From: Opitutales bacterium
GTDB taxonomy: Bacteria; Verrucomicrobiota; Verrucomicrobiia; Opitutales; JABSRG01
Length of the DNA: 63,389 nucleotides
Reading direction: 5' to 3'
Assembly: GCA_028280845.1 (NCBI GenBank)
Contig: JANQKZ010000004.1
Location: 1 to 63,389 of the forward strand
Positions 1 through 8,369 of the stretch are shown here, in pieces. The notes below the pieces were generated by a model that saw only the letters and a list, made by a program, of their open reading frames with translations, ran no database searches and had not been told where the DNA came from. A program made the position numbers and the translations under genes. The number at the start of each line of letters is the position of its first letter. Positions within the stretch are counted from its first letter, which is position 1.

Positions 1-15
1 GCTAAGGAACGATAA
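1..15 (+). CDS. 3' end of an upstream ribosomal gene, probably S17 (partial)
   Basis: The first bases read Ala-Lys-Glu-Arg-stop in frame 1, and the stop lies 26 bases before the L14 start. In bacterial spc-type operons rpsQ (S17) normally precedes rplN, so these codons are probably the S17 C-terminus. Only four residues are visible, so identity rests on gene order alone. Confidence 0.4.
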   Translation, partial: AKER

Positions 16-41
16 CCTATTTGAATTAAGGAGATTGACTA

Positions 42-407
42 ATGATCCAGATGAACAGCCGTCTTGAAGTGGCCGATAACACTGGCGCAAAAACAGCCAT
101 GATGATCCGCCGCCTGGGCCAGCCCCGACGCCACGCCAGCGTGGGGGATATCATCGTATGCAATATCCGGGACAGTGCCACCGGCGCAACGGTGAAGAAA
201 GGCGAGGTGGTTAAGGCTGTAATTGTCCGGACCAAGTCGCCCATCCATCGCAAGGATGGCAGCTCCCTACGCTTTGACGAAAACGCCGTTGTCATCCTTG
301 GCAATGATGCCAAAAACCCGCGTGGCACACGTATATTCGGGCCGGTTGCCCGTGAGCTCCGCGCCAAGTTCATGAAAATTATTTCCCTAGCCCCGGAGGT
401 TCTCTAA
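42..407 (+). CDS. rplN: 50S ribosomal protein L14
   Basis: This 121-residue protein matches the family length and begins with the L14 signature [18 protein letters not shown]14 binds 23S rRNA at the subunit interface, beside L19 and the intersubunit bridges. An AAGGAG Shine-Dalgarno sequence at 28-33 sits 8 bases before the ATG. It is the first complete gene of the ribosomal run, and its TAA stop is followed directly by the ATG of L24. Nothing is unusual in the coding sequence. Identification is from sequence recognition and synteny. Confidence 0.97.
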   Translation: MIQMNSRLEVADNTGAKTAMMIRRLGQPRRHASVGDIIVCNIRDSATGATVKKGEVVKAVIVRTKSPIHRKDGSSLRFDENAVVILGNDAKNPRGTRIFGPVARELRAKFMKIISLAPEVL

Positions 408-671
408 ATGGCCAGCAAATTTAAACAAGGAGACGAAGTCGTTGTGATCGCCGGCGCCCACAAGGGCAAGCGCGGCCGGATCATGAGTATTATCACCAAA
501 AAGGATCGTGTAATCGTCGAAGGCGTGAACATGATCAAGAAACACGAACGTAAAACGCAGGAAAACCCCGAGGGATCGATCAGCGAACGCGAGGGATCCA
601 TTCATCGCTCCAATGTGATGCTGGCTTCCCGTTACGATGCGAAGGCGGAGAAGGCCGCCGCCAGTGCCTAA
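408..671 (+). CDS. rplX: 50S ribosomal protein L24
   Basis: At 87 residues this is somewhat shorter than the E. coli protein of just over 100. The N-terminus carries the KOW motif ([18 protein letters not shown], residues 8-25) that defines L24, an early assembly protein contacting 23S rRNA near the exit tunnel. The ATG follows the L14 stop with no gap. Its ribosome-binding site GGAGG (395-399) lies inside the L14 gene, so translation is probably coupled. The protein ends in a short Ala-rich tail, a mild form of the low-complexity tails on L5, S11, L15 and L17. Confidence 0.96.
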   Translation: MASKFKQGDEVVVIAGAHKGKRGRIMSIITKKDRVIVEGVNMIKKHERKTQENPEGSISEREGSIHRSNVMLASRYDAKAEKAAASA

Positions 672-690
672 GGCACTGGAGTTTTAATCC

Positions 691-1290
691 ATGGAAACAC
701 CGTTTTTAAAGAAAGTCTATAAAGAGCAGGTTATTCCCACTCTCATGAAGGACCGTGGGTATAAGAATATCCACCAGGTGCCCGGCGTCGAGAAGGTCAG
801 CATCAACACCGGTTTTGGTGTGGCGGACAAGGGAGCGATCGAAGATATCACGGACCAGTTGACAGCGATCGCGGGACAAAAACCCATCATCACGAAAGCG
901 CGTATTTCCGTGTCCAACTTTAAGTTGCGTGCGGGAATGCCGATCGGTGCAAAGGTAACCTTGCGCGGGAACCAGATGTGGGAATTCCTCTATCGCATGA
1001 TCAACATTGCGCTCCCGGCGATCCGTGACTTCCGCGGCGTGCCGGCCAAAATGGACGGGCGGGGGAACTATACACTCGGTATCTCTGACGTCACGATTTT
1101 CCCTGAAATTAATACGGATAGTCAAAAGAACGCTATCGGTATGGATATCACCATCGTAACTACCACTCAAACCGACGAGGAAAGCTATGAGCTGCTCAAA
1201 GCTCTGGGTATGCCTTTCCGCAAGTCTCAAGCAAAGTCTCAATCCGAAGGCGAAGAAGCACCGGCTGAAGAAGCAGCTGCTACGGCCTGA
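691..1290 (+). CDS. rplE: 50S ribosomal protein L5 with acidic C-terminal tail
   Basis: L5 organises 5S rRNA in the central protuberance and contacts P-site tRNA. The first ~180 residues are a full-length L5, including the conserved NFKLR and KMDGRGNYTLGI segments. The last ~20 residues form an added tail rich in Glu and Ala (SEGEEAPAEEAAATA) that typical bacterial L5 lacks. The gene lies 19 bp after rplX and 16 bp before rpsN in the standard spc order. The tail is seen in sequence; any function for it is unknown. Confidence 0.96.
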   Translation: METPFLKKVYKEQVIPTLMKDRGYKNIHQVPGVEKVSINTGFGVADKGAIEDITDQLTAIAGQKPIITKARISVSNFKLRAGMPIGAKVTLRGNQMWEFLYRMINIALPAIRDFRGVPAKMDGRGNYTLGISDVTIFPEINTDSQKNAIGMDITIVTTTQTDEESYELLKALGMPFRKSQAKSQSEGEEAPAEEAAATA

Positions 1291-1306
1291 TTAACCCTAT
1301 TTCGAT

Positions 1307-1612
1307 ATGGCAAAGAAATCTGCTATCGCACGAAACAAGAAACGTGAACGCCTCGTTGAAAAACACGCGGCCAAGCGGGCTGAGCTGAAGGCTATCCTCA
1401 GGAATCCCGAAACAACGGATGAGGACTTTTACGCAGCCCAGAAGAAGTTGACCAAATTACCTCGTAATTCCAGCGCCGTCCGCCTGCGCAATCGCTGTAG
1501 CGTGACCGGTCGTCCCCGGGCTTACATCCGTAAGTTTGGTCTCTCTCGTATCACTTTCCGCGAACTGGCCAGCAAGGGACAAATTCCCGGCGTGACGCGC
1601 TCCAGCTGGTAA
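1307..1612 (+). CDS. rpsN: 30S ribosomal protein S14, zinc-free form
   Basis: S14 binds the 3' domain of 16S rRNA in the 30S head. At 101 residues this matches the long zinc-free form seen in E. coli; the short form carries two CxxC pairs, and here there is a single cysteine and none of those pairs. The C-terminal block [21 protein letters not shown] is diagnostic. It sits between L5 and S8 as expected. There is no sign of a second S14 paralogue in the window. Confidence 0.96.
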   Translation: MAKKSAIARNKKRERLVEKHAAKRAELKAILRNPETTDEDFYAAQKKLTKLPRNSSAVRLRNRCSVTGRPRAYIRKFGLSRITFRELASKGQIPGVTRSSW

Positions 1613-1669
1613 GCTCATTAACGCAAAATCCTTTTTGGATACTCCATTAGAATAAAACCATTCCTATCC

Positions 1670-2065
1670 ATGGCAGTCCACGACACAATTGGTGACTTTT
1701 TAACCATTATCCGCAACGGTTCTTCAGCGAAGAAGGAACTGGTCAGTGCACCTTATTCCAAAGCGCGCGAGAGCCTTTGCCAGATCTTCAAAGATGAAGG
1801 CTACATCAAAGACTTTCACGTAGAAGCCGAAGGCGTCAAAAAGAGCGTCATCGTCGAGCTGAAATACGTGGAAGAAGTGCCGGCCATCACCGGTCTGGAG
1901 CGCCGCAGCAAGCCCGGCCGCCGCGAATACTACGGGTATCGTGAAATTCCCCGTGTGCTCGGTGGACTCGGGATTGCGATCCTGACCACCTCCAAGGGCG
2001 TGATGCGTGCACGTGAAGCCCGCAAAGCCAAGGTCGGCGGCGAACTGCTGTGCAATATCTGGTAA
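1670..2065 (+). CDS. rpsH: 30S ribosomal protein S8
   Basis: S8 binds helix 21 of 16S rRNA directly and, in E. coli, represses the spc operon. The 131 residues match the family. They begin with the typical MAVHDTIGDFLTIIRNG start and end with the signature STSKGVMRAREAR-type block (here TTSKGVMRAREAR) followed by GGELLCNIW. A spacer of 57 bp separates it from rpsN and 99 bp from rplF, longer than elsewhere in this cluster. No repressor-binding mimic of the S8 rRNA site was identified by eye. Confidence 0.96.
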   Translation: MAVHDTIGDFLTIIRNGSSAKKELVSAPYSKARESLCQIFKDEGYIKDFHVEAEGVKKSVIVELKYVEEVPAITGLERRSKPGRREYYGYREIPRVLGGLGIAILTTSKGVMRAREARKAKVGGELLCNIW

Positions 2066-2164
2066 TTTTTTTTTAATCCCACAACCCAACCCACAACGAA
2101 TGCAGGATCGGGCCAATTGACGCGCAGCTAAGCCTGGCCGCCCGAGTCCATAATTCCAAAGACA

Positions 2165-2701
2165 ATGAGTAGAATTGGTAAACTTCCGGTGAGCATCCCG
2201 GATAAAGTGAAAGTCTCCGTAGATGGTAACACGGTGAGCGTAGAAGGTCCCAAAGGTAAACTGACCAAGGACTTCGACCGCTCCGTATCCATTGCTATGG
2301 AGGATAACCAAATCCAGGTAGCTCCTGCGAATAACAGCCGACTGGCCAAGGCCATGTATGGCACCGCCCGTTCCATCATCAATAACATGGTGCTGGGCTG
2401 CGAAAAAGGTTACGAGAAGAACCTTGAAATTCACGGCGTCGGGTTCCGGGCCGCCCTGCAAGGCAATCTGCTGGACCTCGCTCTCGGTTATTCTCACCCG
2501 ATAAAATACAAGGTTCCGGAAGGAATTAACATCACCATCGCTGAAAACACCAAGATCAAGGTCGAAGGCGCGGACAAACAAATGGTCGGGCAGGTTGCTG
2601 CCTCCATTAAGTCCTACTACCCGGTTGAACCTTACAAGGGTAAGGGTGTCCGTATCGTGGGTGAGTTCGTCCGTCGTAAGGAAGGTAAGAAGACTGCCTA
2701 A
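2165..2701 (+). CDS. rplF: 50S ribosomal protein L6
   Basis: L6 lies at the base of the L7/L12 stalk beside the sarcin-ricin loop. The 178-residue length and the tandem two-domain layout are typical. The N-terminus MSRIGKLPVSIPD is characteristic, and the C-terminal EPYKGKGVRIVGEFVRRKEGKK matches the family signature. It is preceded by a 99-bp spacer containing only a T-run at 2066-2075 and no recognisable gene, and is followed by rplR. Confidence 0.97.
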   Translation: MSRIGKLPVSIPDKVKVSVDGNTVSVEGPKGKLTKDFDRSVSIAMEDNQIQVAPANNSRLAKAMYGTARSIINNMVLGCEKGYEKNLEIHGVGFRAALQGNLLDLALGYSHPIKYKVPEGINITIAENTKIKVEGADKQMVGQVAASIKSYYPVEPYKGKGVRIVGEFVRRKEGKKTA

Positions 2702-2731
2702 CGGCAGCAACCCTACAAGGAAGCGATCAAT

Positions 2732-3094
2732 ATGAAACTGGAAAAGAAAAAAGAACTTTTGCAAAAGCGCCGGTGGCGGATCCGGAAGAAAGTCGTCGGC
2801 TCTGCCGAGCGTCCTCGCCTTACGGTCCATTTCAGCAACAAGCACATTTATGCACAATGCATTGATGACGCCTCCGGCAAGACCCTGGTTTACCTGTCCA
2901 CTAACGGGAAGGACCTGATAGATCAGAAATTACGCCCCAATATCGCCGGTGCGACCAAGCTCGGTAAAGTGGTTGGTGAAAAGGCCAAGGGCGCTGGTAT
3001 TGAAACTGTCGTATTCGACCGCGGAGGTCGTCTTTACCATGGCTGTGTGAAGGCATTTGCCGATGCGGCACGCGAAGCCGGCCTCAAATTCTAA
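2732..3094 (+). CDS. rplR: 50S ribosomal protein L18
   Basis: L18 binds 5S rRNA together with L5 in the central protuberance. The 120-residue protein has the basic N-terminus and the conserved [16 protein letters not shown] and [25 protein letters not shown] segments. A purine-rich ribosome-binding site (AAGGAAG) precedes the ATG. The gene is followed 12 bp later by rpsE, whose AAGGAG site starts at the rplR stop codon. Confidence 0.96.
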   Translation: MKLEKKKELLQKRRWRIRKKVVGSAERPRLTVHFSNKHIYAQCIDDASGKTLVYLSTNGKDLIDQKLRPNIAGATKLGKVVGEKAKGAGIETVVFDRGGRLYHGCVKAFADAAREAGLKF

Positions 3095-3106
3095 GGAGAT
3101 TTATTC

Positions 3107-3733
3107 ATGGAAAATCGTTCGAACAATCCCCGCGGCAATAATCAAAATCGCGGCAATAATCAAAATCGCGGTAACAATCAGAATCGAGGAAATAACAATC
3201 GTTCCAACCCGCAAAACGCGCCCGTCGAAGAAGAAGGTCCGCAGTATACCGACAAGGTGGTTTTCATAAACCGTTGCGCCAAGGTCGTGAAGGGTGGACG
3301 CCGTTTCAGCTTTTCTGCCCTCGTCGTTTCCGGTGACCAGCAAGGTCGGGTCGGAGTGGGCTATGGGAAGGCCAAGGAAGTGCCGGAAGCTATCCGCAAG
3401 GGGACCGAGCAGGCCCAGAAGCATCTCATCGACATCCAGTTGAAGGGGGACACTATCCCACACCCTGTGACCGGGGAGTTTGATGGAGGTAAGGTCGTCC
3501 TTCGTCCCGCCTCTGAAGGTACTGGAATTATTGCTGGTGGGGGCGTCCGCGCGGTCCTGGAGGCCGTCGGAGTGAAAAATATCCTCTCCAAGTCCCTGGG
3601 GTCCAACAATCACCTCGCCATGGTAAATGCGACCATCGCGGGGCTGAAGCAACTCCGCACGATGGAGACCGTCCGCAACCTGCGTCGTTCTTCTGAAGAA
3701 GAAACCGTTGAGGCCGCCGCAGCCGCTGAATAA
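3107..3733 (+). CDS. rpsE: 30S ribosomal protein S5 with Arg-Gly-Asn repeat N-terminus
   Basis: S5 works in decoding fidelity at the mRNA entry side of the 30S subunit. The core from about residue 45 onward is a normal S5: the RNA-binding segment [22 protein letters not shown] is followed by the [21 protein letters not shown] region. At 208 residues it is ~40 longer than E. coli S5. The excess is mainly an N-terminal low-complexity domain with repeats of RGNNQN (residues 8-32) encoded by an 18-bp DNA tandem repeat. A short Glu/Ala tail ends the protein. No rpmD (L30) follows: only 33 bp separate rpsE from rplO. Confidence 0.96.
   Translation: MENRSNNPRGNNQNRGNNQNRGNNQNRGNNNRSNPQNAPVEEEGPQYTDKVVFINRCAKVVKGGRRFSFSALVVSGDQQGRVGVGYGKAKEVPEAIRKGTEQAQKHLIDIQLKGDTIPHPVTGEFDGGKVVLRPASEGTGIIAGGGVRAVLEAVGVKNILSKSLGSNNHLAMVNATIAGLKQLRTMETVRNLRRSSEEETVEAAAAAE
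3131..3199 (+). repeat. 18-bp tandem repeat inside rpsE
   Basis: The unit CGCGGCAATAATCAAAAT occurs twice exactly (3131-3148, 3149-3166), then once with three substitutions (3167-3184), then as a more degenerate copy. It encodes Arg-Gly-Asn-Asn-Gln-Asn repeats. Near-identity at the DNA level suggests recent slippage or expansion. Confidence 0.9.
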
Positions 3734-3766
3734 TTCTCAATCTATATTTTAACCGATTTACTCGTC

Positions 3767-4264
3767 ATGAGACTGAACAACATCCCCAGTTCCAAAGGCA
3801 CCAGGACCCGCAAGCGCGTGGGTAAAGGGGAAGGCAACGGCTTAGGTAAAACCTGCGGCCGTGGTCACAAGGGACAGAAGAGCCGCTCTGGCTTCAGCCA
3901 GCGCCCTGGCTTTGAGTCCGGCCACGTCCCTTTGTATCGCCGTCTGCCCCGCCGTGGATTTAACAACAAGAACTTTCGTACGAGCTACGCCATCGTCAAT
4001 TTGAGTGACCTTGAACGTATTGAAGGCGAAGAAGCAAACCCCGCAATTTTTGAAAGCACCGGCCTCGTCCGCAAGGACAGCCCACTGGTGAAAGTATTAG
4101 GTGAAGGCGAAATTGCAAAGGCCATGACCGTAAGCGCTCACAAGTTCTCCGCCTCCGCGGTGGAGAAAATTGAGAAGGCTGGCGGAAAAGTCATCGTGCT
4201 GCTCCAGCCGGAAGTGGTCGAAGACGCGGACGCCGCAGATACTGCGGGCGAATCGAGCGAGTAA
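3767..4264 (+). CDS. rplO: 50S ribosomal protein L15
   Basis: L15 is a late assembly protein of the 50S subunit. Its Gly/Arg-rich N-terminal extension (GKGEGNGLGKTCGRGHKGQKSRSG) is the family hallmark and penetrates the rRNA core. The globular domain ends around residue 148. The remaining residues (VVEDADAADTAGESSE) are an acidic tail, taking the length to 165 against 144 in E. coli. It is followed by secY after 42 bp. Confidence 0.95.
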   Translation: MRLNNIPSSKGTRTRKRVGKGEGNGLGKTCGRGHKGQKSRSGFSQRPGFESGHVPLYRRLPRRGFNNKNFRTSYAIVNLSDLERIEGEEANPAIFESTGLVRKDSPLVKVLGEGEIAKAMTVSAHKFSASAVEKIEKAGGKVIVLLQPEVVEDADAADTAGESSE

Positions 4265-4306
4265 GCGAGCCCTTCAATCCTTTCACCCTAGCGCACCTAG
4301 AATTAA

Positions 4307-5812
4307 ATGTTATCAGCATTTACCAACTGTTTAAAAATTCCTGAACTGCGGCAGCGGATCATCTTTACGATATCCATGCTGTTCATTGCCCGGGTAGGTG
4401 CGAACATCCCGCTTCCGGGCATTGACCCGGAACCCATCCAGACCTTCTTCGCGGAGCAAGCCGCTACGGGGGCCAATCTTCTGGGCATGTATAACATGTT
4501 CACGGGGGGTGCCCTCCTCAACGGGGCCCTTTTTGCCCTGGGGATCATGCCCTATATCAGTGCATCCATCATTATGCAGCTGATGGGTGCGGTTTTTCCC
4601 ACCATTACCCGCTTGCAGCAGGAAGGGGATGTTGGTCGGCAAAAGATCAACCAGTATACCCGCTATTTAACGATATTGATTTGCCTGGTGCAGGGGACCT
4701 TGCTGATCACGGCCCTGACCCGGAATCCGGGAGCCTTGATCCAGGGCTTTAGTATCCAGGAGTATGGGCAAATCGTCGTGATCAATCCCGCGGTCTTCAT
4801 GGTGACCTCCATCATCCTGTTGACTGCAGGGGGCATGATTCTCATGTGGCTGGGTGACCAGATTACCCAACGTGGAGTGGGGCAAGGGATTTCCCTGCTG
4901 ATCACAATCAGCATCATTTCAGACTTGCCGGGAGCCGTGGCCACCCTGATGACCATGTTCAACACGCCGGTTGGCGCCGAAACTGAACCGCTAGGAGCTC
5001 CCCAGGGTATCCTCATGGCTATTCTGTTCTTCACCGTGACCGCCTCGCTGGTCGCGGTGACACAGGCCCAGCGCAAGATCCCGGTACAGTACGCCAAGCG
5101 CGTGGTGGGCCGCAAGGTCTATGGCGGACAAAGCTCGTTCCTTCCCCTGAAGGTGAACTACTCAGGCGTGATGCCGGTTATCTTTGCCAGCGCCATCCTC
5201 ATGTTCCCGAACCAGATTTTCACCTGGTTAGGCGCCGCTACGGGGGTTCGCTTTTTCTCGCAGATCGCCGAATTTATCGCCTGGGGCACCTGGGGCTATT
5301 ATCTGACCTTTGGCTCTCTCATCTTCATCTTCAGTTATTTCTGGGTATCGATGATGTTCAAGCCGATCCAGATCGCGGATGACCTGAAGAAATATGGTGG
5401 ATACATTCCCGGAGTCCGTCCTGGCGAGCCGACTGCTCGCTTCCTCGATTTCACCATGACCCGGCTGACTTTTGCCGGCGCCAGTTTCCTGACGATCATC
5501 GCGATCTTTCCTGATTTTCTCCTGAACGTGTATAACGTTCCCTATCGTGTTGCCCTCTTCTTTGGCGGCACCGGCATGCTGATTACGGTAGGGGTGATCC
5601 TGGATACTATGCGCCAGGTTGAAACCTATCTGCTCCAGCGCCACTACGACGGGTTCCTGAAGAAGGGCCGGATTCGCGGACGCTCCTCCCGGGCGAAGCA
5701 GACCCTGGCCGACCAGTCCTGGAAAGAGAACTTTGCTCTCTGGCGTCCCTTTATTGTGATCGCCGGGGGTCTCTTGTCTCTTGGACTGCTCCTTTCTTTC
5801 TTTAATTCCTAA
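4307..5812 (+). CDS. secY: Protein translocase subunit SecY
   Basis: SecY forms the inner-membrane channel through which unfolded preproteins pass, with SecE and SecG and driven by SecA. The 501-residue protein has about ten hydrophobic helices. The N-terminal motif IPELRQRIIFTISMLFIARVGANIPLPGID is diagnostic, as is the cytoplasmic loop containing AQRKIPVQYAKRVVGR. It is longer than E. coli SecY (443), with extra residues in the periplasmic loops. It directly follows rplO in the spc operon and is followed by map; adk, often found between them, is absent. Confidence 0.96.
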   Translation: MLSAFTNCLKIPELRQRIIFTISMLFIARVGANIPLPGIDPEPIQTFFAEQAATGANLLGMYNMFTGGALLNGALFALGIMPYISASIIMQLMGAVFPTITRLQQEGDVGRQKINQYTRYLTILICLVQGTLLITALTRNPGALIQGFSIQEYGQIVVINPAVFMVTSIILLTAGGMILMWLGDQITQRGVGQGISLLITISIISDLPGAVATLMTMFNTPVGAETEPLGAPQGILMAILFFTVTASLVAVTQAQRKIPVQYAKRVVGRKVYGGQSSFLPLKVNYSGVMPVIFASAILMFPNQIFTWLGAATGVRFFSQIAEFIAWGTWGYYLTFGSLIFIFSYFWVSMMFKPIQIADDLKKYGGYIPGVRPGEPTARFLDFTMTRLTFAGASFLTIIAIFPDFLLNVYNVPYRVALFFGGTGMLITVGVILDTMRQVETYLLQRHYDGFLKKGRIRGRSSRAKQTLADQSWKENFALWRPFIVIAGGLLSLGLLLSFFNS

Positions 5813-5871
5813 GCAGGAAATCCGATTCCCTTAACGTTCTTTGTTATAACCGTTTCGCTGAAACTTGCCTG

Positions 5872-6651
5872 ATGCTCCATCGATCTACACCCATTCCCGT
5901 AAAAAAACGGGATGAAATCGAAAGTATGCGGAAGGCCTGCAAGGTTGCGGCCACGATTCTCCGCCGTCTTGAAGCCATGGTGGAGCCCGGTGTAACGACC
6001 TACGACCTGGACCAGGCGTCCAAGTCGATGATGGATGAGTATGGTGCTGTCAGTGCCTGCTTCAATTACCGCGTCGGTTCTCGAGTCTACCCGGCTTACA
6101 GCTGCATCTCCGTAAACGAGGAGGTGGTTCACGGAATTGGGAATATGTCCAAGTTGCTCAAAGACGGAGACATTGTTACCCTTGACGTGAATATCGTGTT
6201 GGATGGTTGGGTAGGAGACAACGCCCGCACGGTGGCTGTCGGCTCGCTCAAACCCGAAGTGCAGACCCTGGTAGAAACCACGGAAAGCGCCCTCATGGTC
6301 GGCATCAAGCAGGCCACGCCCGGAAATCGGGTAGGGGATGTTTCAGCGTCCATTCAACGGTTTGTCGAAAAAGCCGGTTATAATGTGGTGCGCGACTTCG
6401 TCGGACACGGCGTAGGGCGCTCCATGCATGAAGAACCGCAGATTCCGAATTTTGGCCGTCGCGGCACCGGACCCAAGCTCGGCGTCGGGATGACGTTGGC
6501 GATTGAGCCCATGGTTAATATGGGTAGCCCCGAGGTCGATATTCTCAGCGATGGATGGACAGCGGTCTCCCGGGACCGACTGCCCACAGCCCACTTTGAA
6601 CACACGGTACTTCTGGTTCCCGGAGGCGCCGAAATTTTAACAACACCTTAA
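5872..6651 (+). CDS. map: Methionine aminopeptidase, type I
   Basis: This enzyme removes the initiator methionine from nascent proteins. All five metal ligands of the pita-bread fold are visible: D105 and D116 (VTLDVNIVLDGWVGDNA), H179 (GHGVGRSMHEEP), E212 (IEPMVN) and E243 (HFEHTV). The 259-residue length fits the type Ia enzyme without an N-terminal zinc extension. The gene lies in the secY-rpsM interval, a common position. The 80 bp before rpsM is too short to hold infA and contains no rpmJ. Confidence 0.96.
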   Translation: MLHRSTPIPVKKRDEIESMRKACKVAATILRRLEAMVEPGVTTYDLDQASKSMMDEYGAVSACFNYRVGSRVYPAYSCISVNEEVVHGIGNMSKLLKDGDIVTLDVNIVLDGWVGDNARTVAVGSLKPEVQTLVETTESALMVGIKQATPGNRVGDVSASIQRFVEKAGYNVVRDFVGHGVGRSMHEEPQIPNFGRRGTGPKLGVGMTLAIEPMVNMGSPEVDILSDGWTAVSRDRLPTAHFEHTVLLVPGGAEILTTP

Positions 6652-6731
6652 TTATTAGCTTTCCAAACGTGAAATAATCATTACTTTTTACTGTTTCGCG
6701 TTTTTCCAAGTCCCACCAACACCCATTTACC

Positions 6732-7106
6732 ATGCCACGTATTCTTGGAGTTGATATCCCCGGAAACAAGAAGATCCCCTACGCCCTTAGATACATCTAC
6801 GGGATTGGTCCGACGCGTGCTGATTCTATCGTTAATGAAGCCGGAATTGACCCTGACATCCGCGCCAGTGAGTTAGACGAAGAGCAGCTGAACAAGATTA
6901 CCCACGTCATCACAGACCGCCGTTACGTGATTGAAGGAGATCTTCGTCGTGAAATCACCGGTAACCTGAAGCGCCTGATGGCGATCCGCGCCTATCGTGG
7001 GATCCGTCACCAGCGTGGCTTGCCTGTTCGCGGGCAGCGCACCAACACCAATGCACGCACACGCAAGGGAGCAAAGAAGACTGTGGGTGTGGTTCGCAAG
7101 AAATAA
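6732..7106 (+). CDS. rpsM: 30S ribosomal protein S13
   Basis: S13 sits in the 30S head, contacts P-site tRNA and forms bridges with L5. The 124 residues include the helix-two-turn-helix start ([26 protein letters not shown]), and the basic C-terminal tail [19 protein letters not shown] is the family signature. It opens the alpha-operon-like segment S13-S11-S4-RpoA-L17. Confidence 0.97.
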   Translation: MPRILGVDIPGNKKIPYALRYIYGIGPTRADSIVNEAGIDPDIRASELDEEQLNKITHVITDRRYVIEGDLRREITGNLKRLMAIRAYRGIRHQRGLPVRGQRTNTNARTRKGAKKTVGVVRKK

Positions 7107-7127
7107 CCTTAGAGCCTTTCCGTAAGT

Positions 7128-7676
7128 ATGAGCGAAGAGAAACCAGCACCCGAAGAGAAGAAGGAAGCAGTCGCAGCACCCCCAGCCCCTGAGGCCGCTG
7201 CGCCGAAGAACGAAGCTGCCCAGGGCGAAGATGAAGCTCCCAAGGAGGAGAAGAAAGAAGAAACTGCCGCGGATCTGCTGAAGAGCGATCTGGGCGACAT
7301 GAAGATCCGCCGCGCCAAAGGGAGTAAGAACGTCCACTCCGGCGTGGTCAGCATCCTTGCCACTTTCAATAACACCAAGGTCACCTTTTCCGATGAAAAG
7401 GGGAACGTCATCTCCTGGTCCAGCGCTGGAAAGTGTAACTTCCGCGGTTCTCGTAAGTCGACCGCTTACGCTGCTCAGGTTGTGACCCAGGACGCCGGTC
7501 GCGTTGCCATGTCCCACGGTATGCGCGATGTCGTAGTTAAAGTCAAAGGCCCTGGCATGGGCCGCGACTCTGCTATCCGTGCGATCCAGGCCCTCGGCCT
7601 GAATGTTACTGCTATCATCGACGTGACCCCCGTTCCCCACAACGGCTGTCGCCCACCCAAGCGCCGGCGCGTCTAA
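7128..7676 (+). CDS. rpsK: 30S ribosomal protein S11 with long acidic N-terminal extension
   Basis: S11 lines the mRNA exit side of the 30S platform. Residues ~57-182 are a complete S11, including [23 protein letters not shown]-type (here [14 protein letters not shown]) and the C-terminal [17 protein letters not shown]. The first ~55 residues are added: a Pro/Ala/Glu/Lys-rich, probably disordered segment. This gives 182 residues against 129 in E. coli. An internal start at Met 58 ([10 protein letters not shown]) would give a near-normal S11, but the extension is an uninterrupted reading frame with the composition of the other tails here. The 21-bp gap to rpsM supports the upstream start. Confidence 0.93.
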   Translation: MSEEKPAPEEKKEAVAAPPAPEAAAPKNEAAQGEDEAPKEEKKEETAADLLKSDLGDMKIRRAKGSKNVHSGVVSILATFNNTKVTFSDEKGNVISWSSAGKCNFRGSRKSTAYAAQVVTQDAGRVAMSHGMRDVVVKVKGPGMGRDSAIRAIQALGLNVTAIIDVTPVPHNGCRPPKRRRV

Positions 7677-7708
7677 TCGTAATCCCACCTTAAGCATTTT
7701 AGAACTAA

Positions 7709-8317
7709 ATGGCTCGTTACACAGGTCCTACCACCCGCATTAATAGACGTTTCGGACAAGCGATTTTTCCGCCCAACAAGTCCTTTGAGCGCCGTCCGCA
7801 CCCTCCCGGGCAGCACGGTCCTCGCCTTCGCCGGAAGCTGAGCGAGTATGCGCTTGGCCTTAATGAAAAGCAAAAACTCCGTTACATGTATGGGTTGACG
7901 GAGAAGCAATTTCGCCTAACCTTCGAGCGCGCCAAGCGCAAGCGCGGGGTGACCGGTGAAATTTTCCTGCAGATGCTGGAAAGCCGCCTCGACAATGTCG
8001 TTTACCTGTTGGGCATGGCCAAATCCCGCTCAGCCGCCCGCCAGTTCGTCAATCATGGGCATATTGCCGTAAACGGCCAGAAGGTAGATATTCCCAGTTT
8101 TCAAGTCAGTCCCGGTGATGAAATCGCCGTGCGCGGCCGCAGCAGTAGCCGCCAGTTGGCCACCCGCAATTTGGAAGATAACCAATATCGTACGCCTCCC
8201 TCCTGGTTGACCCTCGATGTGGACCAGCTCAAAGGCGGTATCGCTCGTCTGCCGGAAGGTGATGAGCTCGAGTCCGGCGTAAATGTTCAGCTGATTGTTG
8301 AATTCTACAGCCGCTAA
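7709..8317 (+). CDS. rpsD: 30S ribosomal protein S4
   Basis: S4 nucleates 30S assembly by binding the five-way junction of 16S rRNA and is also the alpha-operon repressor in E. coli. The 202 residues contain the ribosomal S4 N-domain and the S4 RNA-binding domain (MLESRLDNVVYLLGMAKSRSAARQFVNHGHIAVNGQKV, about residues 90-130). There are no cysteines, so this is a zinc-free form. It lies between rpsK and rpoA as usual. Confidence 0.97.
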   Translation: MARYTGPTTRINRRFGQAIFPPNKSFERRPHPPGQHGPRLRRKLSEYALGLNEKQKLRYMYGLTEKQFRLTFERAKRKRGVTGEIFLQMLESRLDNVVYLLGMAKSRSAARQFVNHGHIAVNGQKVDIPSFQVSPGDEIAVRGRSSSRQLATRNLEDNQYRTPPSWLTLDVDQLKGGIARLPEGDELESGVNVQLIVEFYSR

Positions 8318-8369
8318 TCTTTCTCCTTTTTCATCTCAATTCCAAAACCCACGAGCAGAGAGCCGAACC

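Noticed and set aside
1724-2857. 377-codon antisense frame across rpsH, rplF and rplR
   Set aside because: It crosses three well-supported ribosomal genes and its translation resembles no protein family.
8295-8369. 25-codon upstream extension of RpoA
   Set aside because: It overlaps rpsD and is absent from normal RpoA N-termini; the ATG at 8370 fits.
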